Source: Sphingomonas sp. TREG-RG-20F-R18-01
GTDB lineage: Bacteria > Pseudomonadota > Alphaproteobacteria > Sphingomonadales > Sphingomonadaceae
Length of the DNA stretch: 64,000 bases
Assembly (NCBI RefSeq): GCF_022662475.1
Contig: NZ_JAKNQQ010000012.1
Span: 1-64,000, forward strand
Direction of reading: 5' to 3'
Part shown: piece after piece, positions 41,862-49,724 of the stretch
Numbering within the stretch: position 1 is the first letter of the stretch
Layout of the letters: every line of letters begins with the position of its first letter
Program-made: the position numbers and the translations under genes
Notes under the pieces: generated by a model
The model's input: only the letters and a program-made list of their open reading frames with translations
What the model was told of the DNA's origin: nothing
Databases searched by the model: none

Positions 41862-41916
41862 CTCGTGCTTTACCGAACGAAAGCGGCACGAATATTCGTG
41901 CTTTATCGCACAAAAG
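41862..41916. repeat. Two outlying RepA-type iterons upstream of repC
   Basis: CTCGTGCTTTACCGAACGAA (41862) and TTCGTGCTTTATCGCACAAA (41895) match the iteron consensus of 39842-40291 with one or two changes. RepA bound here could influence repC transcription or link the two systems. Confidence 0.6.
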
Positions 41917-41929
41917 CCGAAAAATGCGC

Positions 41930-42250
41930 GCGTTGCGGGTCCAGGCCGGTCCTAGAATCCGATTTGGCAAGCTGTAAGTTGTAAATCCAGCCAACTCTTA
42001 AATGCTGACTATAATAACGTCTGGATCGGCGTCCAACGCTTCGACGCCGATCCACATCCACGATCTGGTGGAGCATCCCCTTGACGGCCTCGACACGCAC
42101 CGGCCCGTCCGGTGTTTCGACCGTCCAGCGGATGCCGTTCTTCTTAAGTTTGTCGGATCGCCAGAGAACACGTCCCGCACGGCTTCCGCCAGATCGATGC
42201 GGCTCTTGTCGTTAGCGCCGCCTTGGATATCGAGGCGGCGTGGATTAAGG
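41930..42250 (-). pseudogene. Decayed coding remnant
   Basis: On the minus strand one frame reads SRIDLAEAVRDVFSGDP. The adjacent frame continues KLKKNGIRWTVETPDGPVRV and EAVKGMLHQIVDV, which looks like one protein with a frameshift near 42145. The family is not recognised; it has the flavour of a plasmid partition or transfer protein end. Its 3' part runs into the outlying iterons. Nothing else is seen in 41760-42306. Confidence 0.35.
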
Positions 42251-42306
42251 TATTACCAAATGGACACGGATTCGTGGCCGTGATCGCAGCGGCACGAGAG
42301 CTTTGA

Positions 42307-42567
42307 ATGACGATGAGACTCCATCTGGAGGAGATTATTCAGCCCGCCGCGCTCGACTTCGGAGCGCGCGTCAAGGCGCGACGCAAGGCGCTTGGGCTTA
42401 CTCAGACCGACATCTACAAGCGTACGGAAATCGGGATAGGCTACCTGTCCTCGATCGAGAGGGGCCGTGCGAACCCGACCCTGGACATGATGGTAAAGCT
42501 ATCGGCGGCGCTGAACCTGGAGATCTGGGATCTGCTGCGTCCTTCTGACAAAGAGGCTGAGGGCTAA
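42307..42567 (+). CDS. Xre family helix-turn-helix protein
   Basis: The 86-residue protein is a lone Xre/Cro domain: FGARVKARRKALGLTQTDIY, KRTEIGIGYLSSIERGRANP and TLDMMVKLSAALNLEIWDLL. The ATG at 42307 has no strong site; an in-frame ATG two codons later is possible. It converges on the LysR gene. Target unknown. Confidence 0.85.
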   Translation: MTMRLHLEEIIQPAALDFGARVKARRKALGLTQTDIYKRTEIGIGYLSSIERGRANPTLDMMVKLSAALNLEIWDLLRPSDKEAEG

Positions 42568-42590
42568 AGGCGGCGAGGCTTTAAGCCTCG

Positions 42591-43661
42591 TCAATCGATC
42601 TCGTCGAAGGTATCCGGAAAGATGTTGACGATGTTGGTGTCGCTAGGATCCCGGCGAAAGGTCTTCGGATCGATATAGGTATCGGCGAAACAGGGATGGA
42701 TCGCCCGGTCAAAACACTCACGGAGCCATTTCACTGCCGCAAAAATGGCTGGGGATGGCTTAGCCTTGGAACGATATACGAGGCGAAGCTCCCGTCGTAT
42801 TCTCAATTCCACAGGTACAGGAGCCGCAGCACTTGTGATTTCGCTGACAAATGTCGGCAGTGCACCGATACCAACCCCCCTCGTGACCGACCAAAGCTGA
42901 GATAGCGACGAGTTGGTTCGCATCGCGATGAAGCCTTGGGGACGTTCCGTACCGATTAGGAAGTCGAGAAGTTCCGAGCGCACACCAGGACTGACATGCT
43001 CCACGACCCTATGATTTTTAAGAGCGTCCATCGTTGTTGGGATGCCATTCCGCTGAATGTAGCTTTGGCTCGCATACACAGCGAAATGAATGGTCGCCAG
43101 TTTCGAGGCGATGAGATCCGCCTGCGTTGGCTGTTCATACGTCAACCAGATGTCGGCCTCGTGTGTCCGGTCACGCTCAAGGTTGTAGTCGAAATCGAGA
43201 CCAATGGTCATTTCGGGGAGGACTGCCTGCAACCTCGACATCCGCGGCGTCAGCCATAGTGTTCCGATACCCTCGGTGCAAGCGATGGTGAGCTGCCCAG
43301 GCTTCACTAGAACGTCCTTGCTACTCGCTGCAAGATCCCACTCTGCGGCGTGGCCCATCGCCTCGCCAATTCTTAAGAGCTTTTCTCCGTCCTCGGCTAG
43401 CACGATCCCGTTGGCGCTGCGATGTACCAAGGTCAGACCGAGCCTTGTCTCAGTGCGCTCGATCCTCCGCCGTATCGTGTTGACCACGACCCCGTGATCT
43501 GAAGCAACCTTTCGCATGCTTCCGAGCCGCTGGATGGCCCGGAACAGCCTCACGTCGTCCCATTGCAGGTCGGCGAACTCGGCATGGTGTTCGGTGTTCA
43601 CCCCTGGAACACGTGGTTCAACTTTTGTGAGCCTGTCAGTCAGACGCCTTCGCAATATCAC
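42591..43661 (-). CDS. LysR family transcriptional regulator
   Basis: The protein (up to 356 residues) has a LysR-type winged helix: DDVRLFRAIQRLGSMRKVAS, DHGVVVNTIRRRIERTETRL, GLTLVHRSANGIVLAEDGE. An effector-binding domain follows (LTIACTEGIGTLWLTPRMSR and after). The start is unsure; a GTG at 43601 would remove 20 poorly LysR-like residues. It is divergent from the acetyltransferase at 43705, which is a common arrangement for a LysR target. GC content is lower than the T4SS operon. Confidence 0.85.
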   Translation of the reverse strand: MILRRRLTDRLTKVEPRVPGVNTEHHAEFADLQWDDVRLFRAIQRLGSMRKVASDHGVVVNTIRRRIERTETRLGLTLVHRSANGIVLAEDGEKLLRIGEAMGHAAEWDLAASSKDVLVKPGQLTIACTEGIGTLWLTPRMSRLQAVLPEMTIGLDFDYNLERDRTHEADIWLTYEQPTQADLIASKLATIHFAVYASQSYIQRNGIPTTMDALKNHRVVEHVSPGVRSELLDFLIGTERPQGFIAMRTNSSLSQLWSVTRGVGIGALPTFVSEITSAAAPVPVELRIRRELRLVYRSKAKPSPAIFAAVKWLRECFDRAIHPCFADTYIDPKTFRRDPSDTNIVNIFPDTFDEID

Positions 43662-43704
43662 CTCCGCTACGACGCCGTTCGCACGACAGCCCCGGGGATA
43701 TCGA

Positions 43705-44907
43705 ATGTTTCAAGACGTTGGCAATCCGATAGGCTCCCAACCGACCTCTTTCTGGGATGGTTGCTTCAACGACCGCATGGACGCGCTCATCGCGCGTAAT
43801 CACCGTCGGCAAGTCCGGCTGCAGCGGCTCCCTTCTGGTAGCACCAAGAAGATGATCGATGAGGTGCGCGCGCAGCTTCCTCTGGCGGACGGCGTGCATG
43901 TTGCCCGAATGCTTGAGAAGAACCCTGATATCGTCCGATCCGTAACCGTGCCCGGGGAAGATGGGGCAGCGGGCATCTTTGCCTACCTCCCGCTCAATGC
44001 ATACGGAGCATGGGCGCTGATCACCGGACGGTATGATGGCAGTAGGCCCGACCCGGCCTGGATCTGCTCGGCAGGCGAAAAACCGTCGGCTATCGCGATC
44101 TGGCTGATCGTCGCGCCGGGGCTGTTGATCCGCATGTTCGAGCCCATAGCGCGGCTCTTTCGTGAACTTTGTCCGGAGGGCTGCGCCATATTCTCGTACG
44201 GAGCGACGGATGCTTCGGTGAGCATCCAACGTTCTGTCGGTTTCCGTCCGGCTCAGGAGATGTTCCCCGGCGCTCCTGCGCATCTGGTCGCGGCATGCCC
44301 CGACAATGCTGTGCCGATCGATATCGCCCGGAACATCGAAAGGGCCCGTCAGGGGCATCTGCATGTCGCCGTCGCACGCTCGATCGAGGACATGGCCAAG
44401 GTCTTTTCGGTCCGCTCCGCCACCTTCCAAGCTGAACAGGCATGCCCTTACAACGAGGAGTTCGACGGCAACGATTTTTGTGCGACACAGCTTCTGGCGT
44501 ATGTCGGCGATGATCCGGCAGCGTGCATCCGCATCCGCTATTTCGGTGATTTTGCGAAGCTCGAGCGCCTTGCCATTCGCCGCGAATATCGAAGCCGGAG
44601 CTTATCGCGTCCTTTGGTCGAAGCTGCGCTGGCTCACTGCGCGAGGAAGGGTTTCCGCCGGATCTACGGACATTCCCGCTCGGACCTGGTCGGGTTTTGG
44701 CAGCGTCTGGGTTTTGATGTCATCCCGCAACGCCCGTCCTTCTGGTTCTCAGACGTGGAATATGTCGAGATCGTCGCGGAGCTGACCGCGGATCCGCTCG
44801 AAATCCGGTTCGGGATTGATCCGATGATGGCGATCAGGCCGGAGGGCCGTTGGGACGAGCCGGGTCCCCTCGACATGTCGCTCGTTCGTTCGTCGTTAGC
44901 GGCATGA
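43705..44907 (+). CDS. GNAT acetyltransferase-like protein
   Basis: The 400-residue protein has a C-terminal GNAT fold: IRIRYFGDFAKLERLAIRRE, YRSRSLSRPLVEAALAHCAR and GHSRSDLVGFWQRLGFDVI. The N-terminal half (VSIQRSVGFRPAQEMFPGAP and flanks) looks like a second, degenerate acyltransferase-like unit. GGGGA precedes the ATG at 43705. It overlaps the next helix-turn-helix gene by 4 bases. It may make or modify an acylated small molecule, which is a guess from fold only. Confidence 0.7.
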   Translation: MFQDVGNPIGSQPTSFWDGCFNDRMDALIARNHRRQVRLQRLPSGSTKKMIDEVRAQLPLADGVHVARMLEKNPDIVRSVTVPGEDGAAGIFAYLPLNAYGAWALITGRYDGSRPDPAWICSAGEKPSAIAIWLIVAPGLLIRMFEPIARLFRELCPEGCAIFSYGATDASVSIQRSVGFRPAQEMFPGAPAHLVAACPDNAVPIDIARNIERARQGHLHVAVARSIEDMAKVFSVRSATFQAEQACPYNEEFDGNDFCATQLLAYVGDDPAACIRIRYFGDFAKLERLAIRREYRSRSLSRPLVEAALAHCARKGFRRIYGHSRSDLVGFWQRLGFDVIPQRPSFWFSDVEYVEIVAELTADPLEIRFGIDPMMAIRPEGRWDEPGPLDMSLVRSSLAA

Positions 44908-45254
44908 CCGGCGTGTCGAGCCGCCCTCAGACGAATCCCGCCACGGCATCGGGGGCAGAAGGGATACCTGCGCGGGATAGTGCTGAGGTACGATCGCATT
45001 TTGCGGGCCGAGTTCGAGCCTTGCTCGGCGAAATGGGACTATCGAAGGACGAGCTTGCGGAGCGAAGCGCGCTGCCGTCAACTCGGGTTGATCGGATCCT
45101 AGCTGGCAGTCTCGTCCCGGTCACTTTCCGCGATATGACTGTCATCGCCGCTGTTCTCGGAACGCCGGTTCACGCCCTTCTTCTCCCGACCAGTTCGGCG
45201 GTCGAGGTCGTATCGCTCGAGGTAGTTGAAGAGCGTGGACCGGGCGATGCCTAG
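44904..45254 (+). CDS. Xre-like helix-turn-helix protein
   Basis: The 116-residue protein has VRALLGEMGLSKDELAERSA and LPSTRVDRILAGSLVPVTFR, then DMTVIAAVLGTPVHALLLP, a Cro/C1-type domain. It overlaps the acetyltransferase stop by 4 bases (ATGA). Its last 156 bases overlap the recombinase-like gene on the other strand. Confidence 0.7.
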   Translation: MTGVSSRPQTNPATASGAEGIPARDSAEVRSHFAGRVRALLGEMGLSKDELAERSALPSTRVDRILAGSLVPVTFRDMTVIAAVLGTPVHALLLPTSSAVEVVSLEVVEERGPGDA

Positions 45255-45740
45255 CTCTTGGGCGACGTCCGTGGCGGTTGCACCTGGGGCGCTCAGCAGT
45301 TTGCGGATCTCCGGTAATTTGTCTGGCGCAAGCAGTCGCTTGCGTCCTGGAGGCGACATCTCGGCAGGATGCGTCTTGATGCCGTGCAGGTGCCGATAAT
45401 GGCCGTCGAGCGCATCCAGCATCGCGTGCAGCTTATCATCGGCACCGGGTTCGATATGGATCCGGGGCGTACAGATTTCAAAGCTGACGCCACTGCGAAG
45501 CAGCTTGATTATCGCGCGCACGAGCATCGGCGTTGCGATCGTCAGGCAGGAGAGATCGTGGACTTTGACCCGGTCGCCGGCCTCAAGGCCGATGCCCTTG
45601 CGCTCCAGCAGCTCGCTGAGCTGGCTGAACGTCTTCCGGCCCGCGAAGACCTCGATGTCATCAGGGTTGAGGCACGATTGTTGGCTTTCGATCGTCGCCG
45701 AGCCCGGTGTTTGCGCGAGGAAAGCGACGCTTTTGCTCAA
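45099..45740 (-). CDS. Serine-recombinase-like regulator with C-terminal HTH
   Basis: The 213-residue protein resembles resolvase/invertase proteins in its second half. The parts are KLHAMLDALDGHYRHLHGIK, then KLPEIRKLLSAPGATATDVA and QELGIARSTLFNYLERYDLD, the Hin-type helix-turn-helix. The N-terminal catalytic region (RVKVHDLSCLTIATPMLVRA) lacks the usual YxRVS..DQ serine motif, so it is probably a non-catalytic DNA-binding relative. It is divergent from the T4SS operon and could regulate it. Confidence 0.65.
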   Translation of the reverse strand: MSKSVAFLAQTPGSATIESQQSCLNPDDIEVFAGRKTFSQLSELLERKGIGLEAGDRVKVHDLSCLTIATPMLVRAIIKLLRSGVSFEICTPRIHIEPGADDKLHAMLDALDGHYRHLHGIKTHPAEMSPPGRKRLLAPDKLPEIRKLLSAPGATATDVAQELGIARSTLFNYLERYDLDRRTGREKKGVNRRSENSGDDSHIAESDRDETAS

Positions 45741-45985
45741 TCTTCTGCCCTTTACGCGAAGCGCATTATCCTGAGACCGCGACGACGCTTCGCGCCGCCA
45801 CCCCTAAAAAGGGAATTTTCTATGCCAAGCCACGCGAATCGGCAACCGGGCGAGAGGCTGACAGCGGAAGCGATTTTGCAGCCGTAATAACCAGATACAT
45901 CGTTGCCGCCTTGGCGATTGCGTGTTGCCAGTCTCGTCAATTATGGAATAGGATCAAATTTGTACTAGGCTATCGGAAGGCGGTT
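45741..45985. promoter_or_regulatory. Divergent intergenic region before the T4SS operon
   Basis: No gene is seen in these 245 bases. TTGCCA (45925-45930) and TAGGAT (45949-45954), 18 bases apart, form a possible plus-strand promoter about 30 bases before the first T4SS-linked gene. The local AT content is raised. Confidence 0.4.
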
Positions 45986-46786
45986 ATGCTTCCAGTGGGG
46001 CTCACGGCAAAGGCGATCCAGCTCTGTGCAGCAGGGCTTGGAGCCGGTGTGGCGCCCGGCCCCGTGTCTTATGCAATCACGATACATGCTGGCGCGGCGC
46101 TCAGGCGCCAGCCACTCGTCGAGGGCGACGCCGAGGCGACAGTTCGCGATCTCATCACCTTGGGCGCGGATTTCGAGGCGGGTCCGCTTGCGATAAGCGG
46201 ACGCGACTTTGCGACCTACGGCGTCACGCCCGCATCGGTGTTCGATCCTTGTGCGCTCGCCCATATCGATAATGGTCGGATGGATGCGCCAGCAACCGGT
46301 GCGCCAACCGTCTCGAATGTCGCTGCCCTGGTCCGACGCGCGTTTGGCGCGCGTGTCACCGATACGATCCGGCCGATGAATGCGAGCTACGGCGCGCGGT
46401 ATAGCTGGCACAAATTTGGTCAGGCGGTGGACTTCGTGCCTGCGGGCGGGGTCAATTCCATCAATCGCGATCAGATCCGCACCCTGATGGGGCAGAGCGG
46501 TATCCGCCTGATTGAGCTGCTCGGGCCAGGAGACCGCGGTCACTCCAACCACTGGCATGTCGCGTTCGCGCGGCCGGGACAGGTCATCGATCGAACGCGC
46601 CCGGTCGGGGAGGACGAAGACTGGATCGTCAATGTCGCCAGCGCCGATGCGCCGGCGTCGGCGCCGGTTGGGACCGAAGCGCATACCGCGCCTGCCTTGG
46701 TCCTTCAGACCGCAGCGAAGGCCCCGCCGCAATGGGATGTGTTCGCGAGTGCGGAATGGCGCGCTTCTCACGGAGGTGGTTCATGA
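45986..46786 (+). CDS. M15-type peptidase with degenerate VirB1-like N-terminus
   Basis: The C-terminal half of this 266-residue protein has the metallopeptidase M15-like pattern YSWHKFGQAVDFVP and GHSNHWHVAF (zinc ligands H, D and H), suited to cutting peptidoglycan cross-links. The N-terminal half (ITIHAGAALRRQP, FEAGPLAISGRDFATYGVTP, ASVFDPC) aligns by eye with VirB1 at 47133 (INVNRG, DVGLAQINSTNFARLGVT, AFDPC) but lacks the catalytic glutamate segment. GGAAGG precedes the ATG. It opens the T4SS operon and likely helps the machine cross the cell wall. Confidence 0.75.
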   Translation: MLPVGLTAKAIQLCAAGLGAGVAPGPVSYAITIHAGAALRRQPLVEGDAEATVRDLITLGADFEAGPLAISGRDFATYGVTPASVFDPCALAHIDNGRMDAPATGAPTVSNVAALVRRAFGARVTDTIRPMNASYGARYSWHKFGQAVDFVPAGGVNSINRDQIRTLMGQSGIRLIELLGPGDRGHSNHWHVAFARPGQVIDRTRPVGEDEDWIVNVASADAPASAPVGTEAHTAPALVLQTAAKAPPQWDVFASAEWRASHGGGS

Positions 46787-47136
46787 TCGGACGTTTTCTG
46801 AACAAGCTCGGGAGCAAGAGCGGCGCGATCGCGCTTTGTGTTGCCGGCGTAATCGCAGTTGCGGCTCCTCAACCGGCCTTTGCATCGGATTGGGGGTGCC
46901 AGGTGGTGCTTTGCCTCGCCACTCCGGGGTCGCCGACCAAGTACGCGGAGTGCGTGCCTCCGATCACGAAGCTCTGGAACGCACTCGCTATGGGCGCTGG
47001 GTTTCCCTCGTGCACGGGGGTCGGCATCAAAACGAAGTCGGCGAAGCACGGTTACACCATGACCGTGACGCAGACCGACGGCACCACCTCGCGCTATTCC
47101 CTCGATGCGCGCTACCAGACGGTGACGCAGCAATGA
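46783..47136 (+). CDS. TrbM/KikA-like exported protein
   Basis: The 117-residue protein has a signal peptide (SGAIALCVAGVIAVAAPQ, cleaved near AFA-SD). The mature part WGCQVVLCLATPGSPTKYAE, CVPPITKLWNAL and FPSC matches the cysteine pattern of TrbM/KikA/MpfK transfer proteins. It overlaps both neighbours by 4 bases. Confidence 0.7.
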   Translation: MIGRFLNKLGSKSGAIALCVAGVIAVAAPQPAFASDWGCQVVLCLATPGSPTKYAECVPPITKLWNALAMGAGFPSCTGVGIKTKSAKHGYTMTVTQTDGTTSRYSLDARYQTVTQQ

Positions 47137-47732
47137 TCCACACCGTCGCCGCCATTACCGTGCTGGCGCAGCGATGTGCCGGCGAGGTCGCGACCGAGGC
47201 CGTCGTGCCGCTCGTCGTGACCGAGAGTGCCGGCGACGATCTCTCGATCAACGTCAATCGTGGCCCGCGCGTGCGCGCCGGGTCGGTCGCCGAGGGCGCC
47301 GGGTTGGTGCGGCGCTATATGGCACAGGGCTATACGGTCGACGTGGGCTTAGCCCAGATCAACTCGACGAACTTCGCCCGGCTCGGCGTCACGGTCGAGC
47401 AAGCGTTCGATCCCTGCACGAACCTGCGTCTTGCCTCGACGCTGTTGCAGGAGGGCTATGGCCTCGCGAGCCGGCACTACAGCGGCCTGGACGCCATTTC
47501 TGCGACGTACTCGCTCTACAACACCGGCACGCTGACACGGGGTTTCCGCAACGGCTACGTCGGTCGCATCTGGTCGGCCGCGAGCGGATTGGGCTCGATA
47601 CAGGCACCCCCGCCTATTCTCGGTGCGCCTGCTGTGGCGGTCGCTGCGACCGGCGCCGCCAAACCGCCAAGTGACGGCGATAGCTGGGTGGTTGGGCAGA
47701 TCGCCTCCGATGCAATCGAGGTCTTCAAATGA
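47133..47732 (+). CDS. virB1: VirB1 lytic transglycosylase
   Basis: The 199-residue protein has the SLT fold: VVTESAGDDLSINVN with the catalytic glutamate near residue 31, DVGLAQINSTNFARLGVTVE, AFDPCTNLRLASTLL and ATYSLYNTG. It locally opens peptidoglycan for T4SS assembly. It overlaps the upstream gene by ATGA. No clear signal peptide is seen at this start; a few hydrophobic residues open the chain. Confidence 0.9.
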   Translation: MIHTVAAITVLAQRCAGEVATEAVVPLVVTESAGDDLSINVNRGPRVRAGSVAEGAGLVRRYMAQGYTVDVGLAQINSTNFARLGVTVEQAFDPCTNLRLASTLLQEGYGLASRHYSGLDAISATYSLYNTGTLTRGFRNGYVGRIWSAASGLGSIQAPPPILGAPAVAVAATGAAKPPSDGDSWVVGQIASDAIEVFK

Positions 47733-49048
47733 GCGTGGACAATAGCGTTGCACGAACGACGCGGGACGTGGCGCCCGGAGCGGTTGAAGCCGGGTTTGCG
47801 ATGCCGCCCGATCTCGCGGACCGGTATGAAGTTCGGATTATCCCCGCAAGCGACGCGAGCGAGCCTCGCATTGGCATGTTCCTGCCCGGGGATCGCGAGA
47901 ACCCATCGATCGAGGTCTCTGGTAACGGGGACCGGATCATCGCGCGCAACGAAGATCCCGAAACCGTCGCGGCGCTGGTCAAGATCGCCAAGCACAATGG
48001 CTGGGAGGGGATCGACGTCGATGGCTCACCCGAGTTCCGGCAGGCCGTGTGGGAGGCCGGGTCGCGCGAGGGACTGACGGTTCGCGGCTATGAGCCAAAG
48101 TTCGACGAGCAGGCGCGAATGGAGCAGGGCCGGCGCGAGCGTGTCGAAGCGGCCCAGCGCGAACGCGAGGCGGCTGCAAAGCCTGCCCCGGCGGTCGAAC
48201 CGGCCGCGCCGGTCGTTGCCGCAGTGTCGATCGCTGCGACGGATCGGGTGCGGACCGCAGATGTAGGTCGGGATCCTGCTGGCGCGGCGTCGCCGGCGCA
48301 GAGCGGCGCGGAGCTGTCGGACGACGACAAATGCCTGCTGTTGAGACTGAGCGTCTTCACCCAAGATCGCAAAGCCCTTTCGGAGGGTATGACGCCGGAC
48401 CTCGGGCCGATGGAGCGAGAATTTCGGCAAGAGCGCCTGGATGTGAACAAGGAGGCGCTGGACGGAGGGCTGGAGCAGGCGCTGGAGAGCCCGACGCTGG
48501 TCAGCTCGTTCTCCAAGGCGGGCTACGAGCCCGACGATCTGCGCCGAATGGCGCGCGAGGGAGAGTGGGATGGCCAGGTCGCTGACGCGATCTATCTCGT
48601 CCGCTCGGGGCTCAATCGACATGATGTGGCGAGGGACACCGCAGCGTCGGTTGAGGCGGACCGCGAAGACCAACAGGTCGCCACGTCGACGGCCCCGCCG
48701 GAACGGCAGCCCGAACCGGAACCACAAATCGTTCGCGAGGAGCGGCAGCACGGTCCTGCTGCCGCCCGCGACGAGAATGAGGAACTGGCCGAGTTGTTCC
48801 TGCGCGGCAGCGCCGAGCGGATCGCGGCCGATCCACGTCTTGCCAATGCGCTCGAAGCACAGGCGGCGATGGAGCAGCACATTGGTGTGGCTTTCCAGGG
48901 GGACGCGGATCGGATGATGTCCGCGAGCCTGGAGAGCCGCGAATTGATCTCGGGCGCGCTGATGCGCGGCTTAGATGTGTCGGTGCGTGAGCCAACGCCC
49001 GTTCGGCAAATCGAACCGATTCAAATCACTTACGACCTCGAGAGGTAA
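47729..49048 (+). CDS. LPD7 domain protein within the T4SS operon
   Basis: The 439-residue protein has an N-terminal LPD7 domain (ADRYEVRIIPA, GDRIIARNEDPETVAALVKI, AKHNGWEGIDVDGSPEFRQA, GLTVRGYEPKF). A long charged region follows, with a Pro/Ala-rich linker and RLSVFTQDRKALSEGMTPDL-type helices. LPD7 usually sits at the end of relaxases and other large transfer proteins. No relaxase domain is present here. Its place between virB1 and virB2 suggests a DNA-processing or transferred protein. Confidence 0.7.
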   Translation: MSVDNSVARTTRDVAPGAVEAGFAMPPDLADRYEVRIIPASDASEPRIGMFLPGDRENPSIEVSGNGDRIIARNEDPETVAALVKIAKHNGWEGIDVDGSPEFRQAVWEAGSREGLTVRGYEPKFDEQARMEQGRRERVEAAQREREAAAKPAPAVEPAAPVVAAVSIAATDRVRTADVGRDPAGAASPAQSGAELSDDDKCLLLRLSVFTQDRKALSEGMTPDLGPMEREFRQERLDVNKEALDGGLEQALESPTLVSSFSKAGYEPDDLRRMAREGEWDGQVADAIYLVRSGLNRHDVARDTAASVEADREDQQVATSTAPPERQPEPEPQIVREERQHGPAAARDENEELAELFLRGSAERIAADPRLANALEAQAAMEQHIGVAFQGDADRMMSASLESRELISGALMRGLDVSVREPTPVRQIEPIQITYDLER

Positions 49049-49069
49049 ACTCAAGCCATGGAGACCCGT

Positions 49070-49390
49070 ATGAAGTTCACACGCCAGATGGGCCGGATGA
49101 TGTCCGACGTCCGAGCCCGGCAGGTCGTCGGTTTTGCCGGTGCGCTTGCCCTCATCTCGATCGCGCAGCCGGCGCTCGCGGACGGCACGGCGATTGAGTC
49201 AGGCCTCGGCACCATCAAGACGTGGATGACCACAGTCGCTTCGGTCGTCGGTGTGATCGCCGTGATGGCAGTCGGCTACGCCAAGCTGACCGGCCGGATG
49301 GACTGGGGCAAGGCTGTCACCGTCCTGATTGGTATCGGCATCATCTTCTCGGCCACGACGATCGTCGGCTGGATGAGTTCGGGTGCCTGA
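49070..49390 (+). CDS. virB2: VirB2 pilin subunit
   Basis: The 106-residue protein has a long signal sequence (VVGFAGALALISIAQPALA) and two membrane helices in the mature part (WMTTVASVVGVIAVMAVGYA and AVTVLIGIGIIFSATTIVGW), the VirB2/TrbC pattern. The start at 49070 has GGAGA 6 bases upstream; an ATG at 49058 is also in frame. It overlaps virB3. Confidence 0.9.
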   Translation: MKFTRQMGRMMSDVRARQVVGFAGALALISIAQPALADGTAIESGLGTIKTWMTTVASVVGVIAVMAVGYAKLTGRMDWGKAVTVLIGIGIIFSATTIVGWMSSGA

Positions 49391-49724
49391 GGTCGAGAAA
49401 ATCACCGAGGATAAGGTGTTCCTCGCCCTGACCAGACCATCGGTGTTCATGGGGTTGCCACTCGAGGCGATCCTGCCGATCATCATGGTCTGCATGGTTT
49501 TCTGGGGGATCTTCCATAATCCCTTCTACCCCCTGACCTTGTTCGGGGCGCTCTACTTTCCGGCCCGCATGATCTGCCATTACGACTTCAATGCGTTCCG
49601 GCTGTGGGGCCTGTGGTTCCAGACGGGTTTTCTATCAAAGAATCGCAAGTTCTGGGGAGGCGGGAGCTACTCTCCCGTCCGCCTCGCCAAAGGCGTGAAG
49701 CGGAAGCATTTCGGCGATGACTGA
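49383..49724 (+). CDS. virB3: VirB3 inner-membrane T4SS protein
   Basis: The 113-residue protein starts at GTG, with KVFLALTRPSVFMGLPLEAI and a helix LPIIMVCMVFWGIFHNPFYP, typical of VirB3. It overlaps virB2 and virB4 by 8 bases each. VirB3 works with the VirB4 ATPase in pilus assembly. Confidence 0.9.
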   Translation: MPEVEKITEDKVFLALTRPSVFMGLPLEAILPIIMVCMVFWGIFHNPFYPLTLFGALYFPARMICHYDFNAFRLWGLWFQTGFLSKNRKFWGGGSYSPVRLAKGVKRKHFGDD

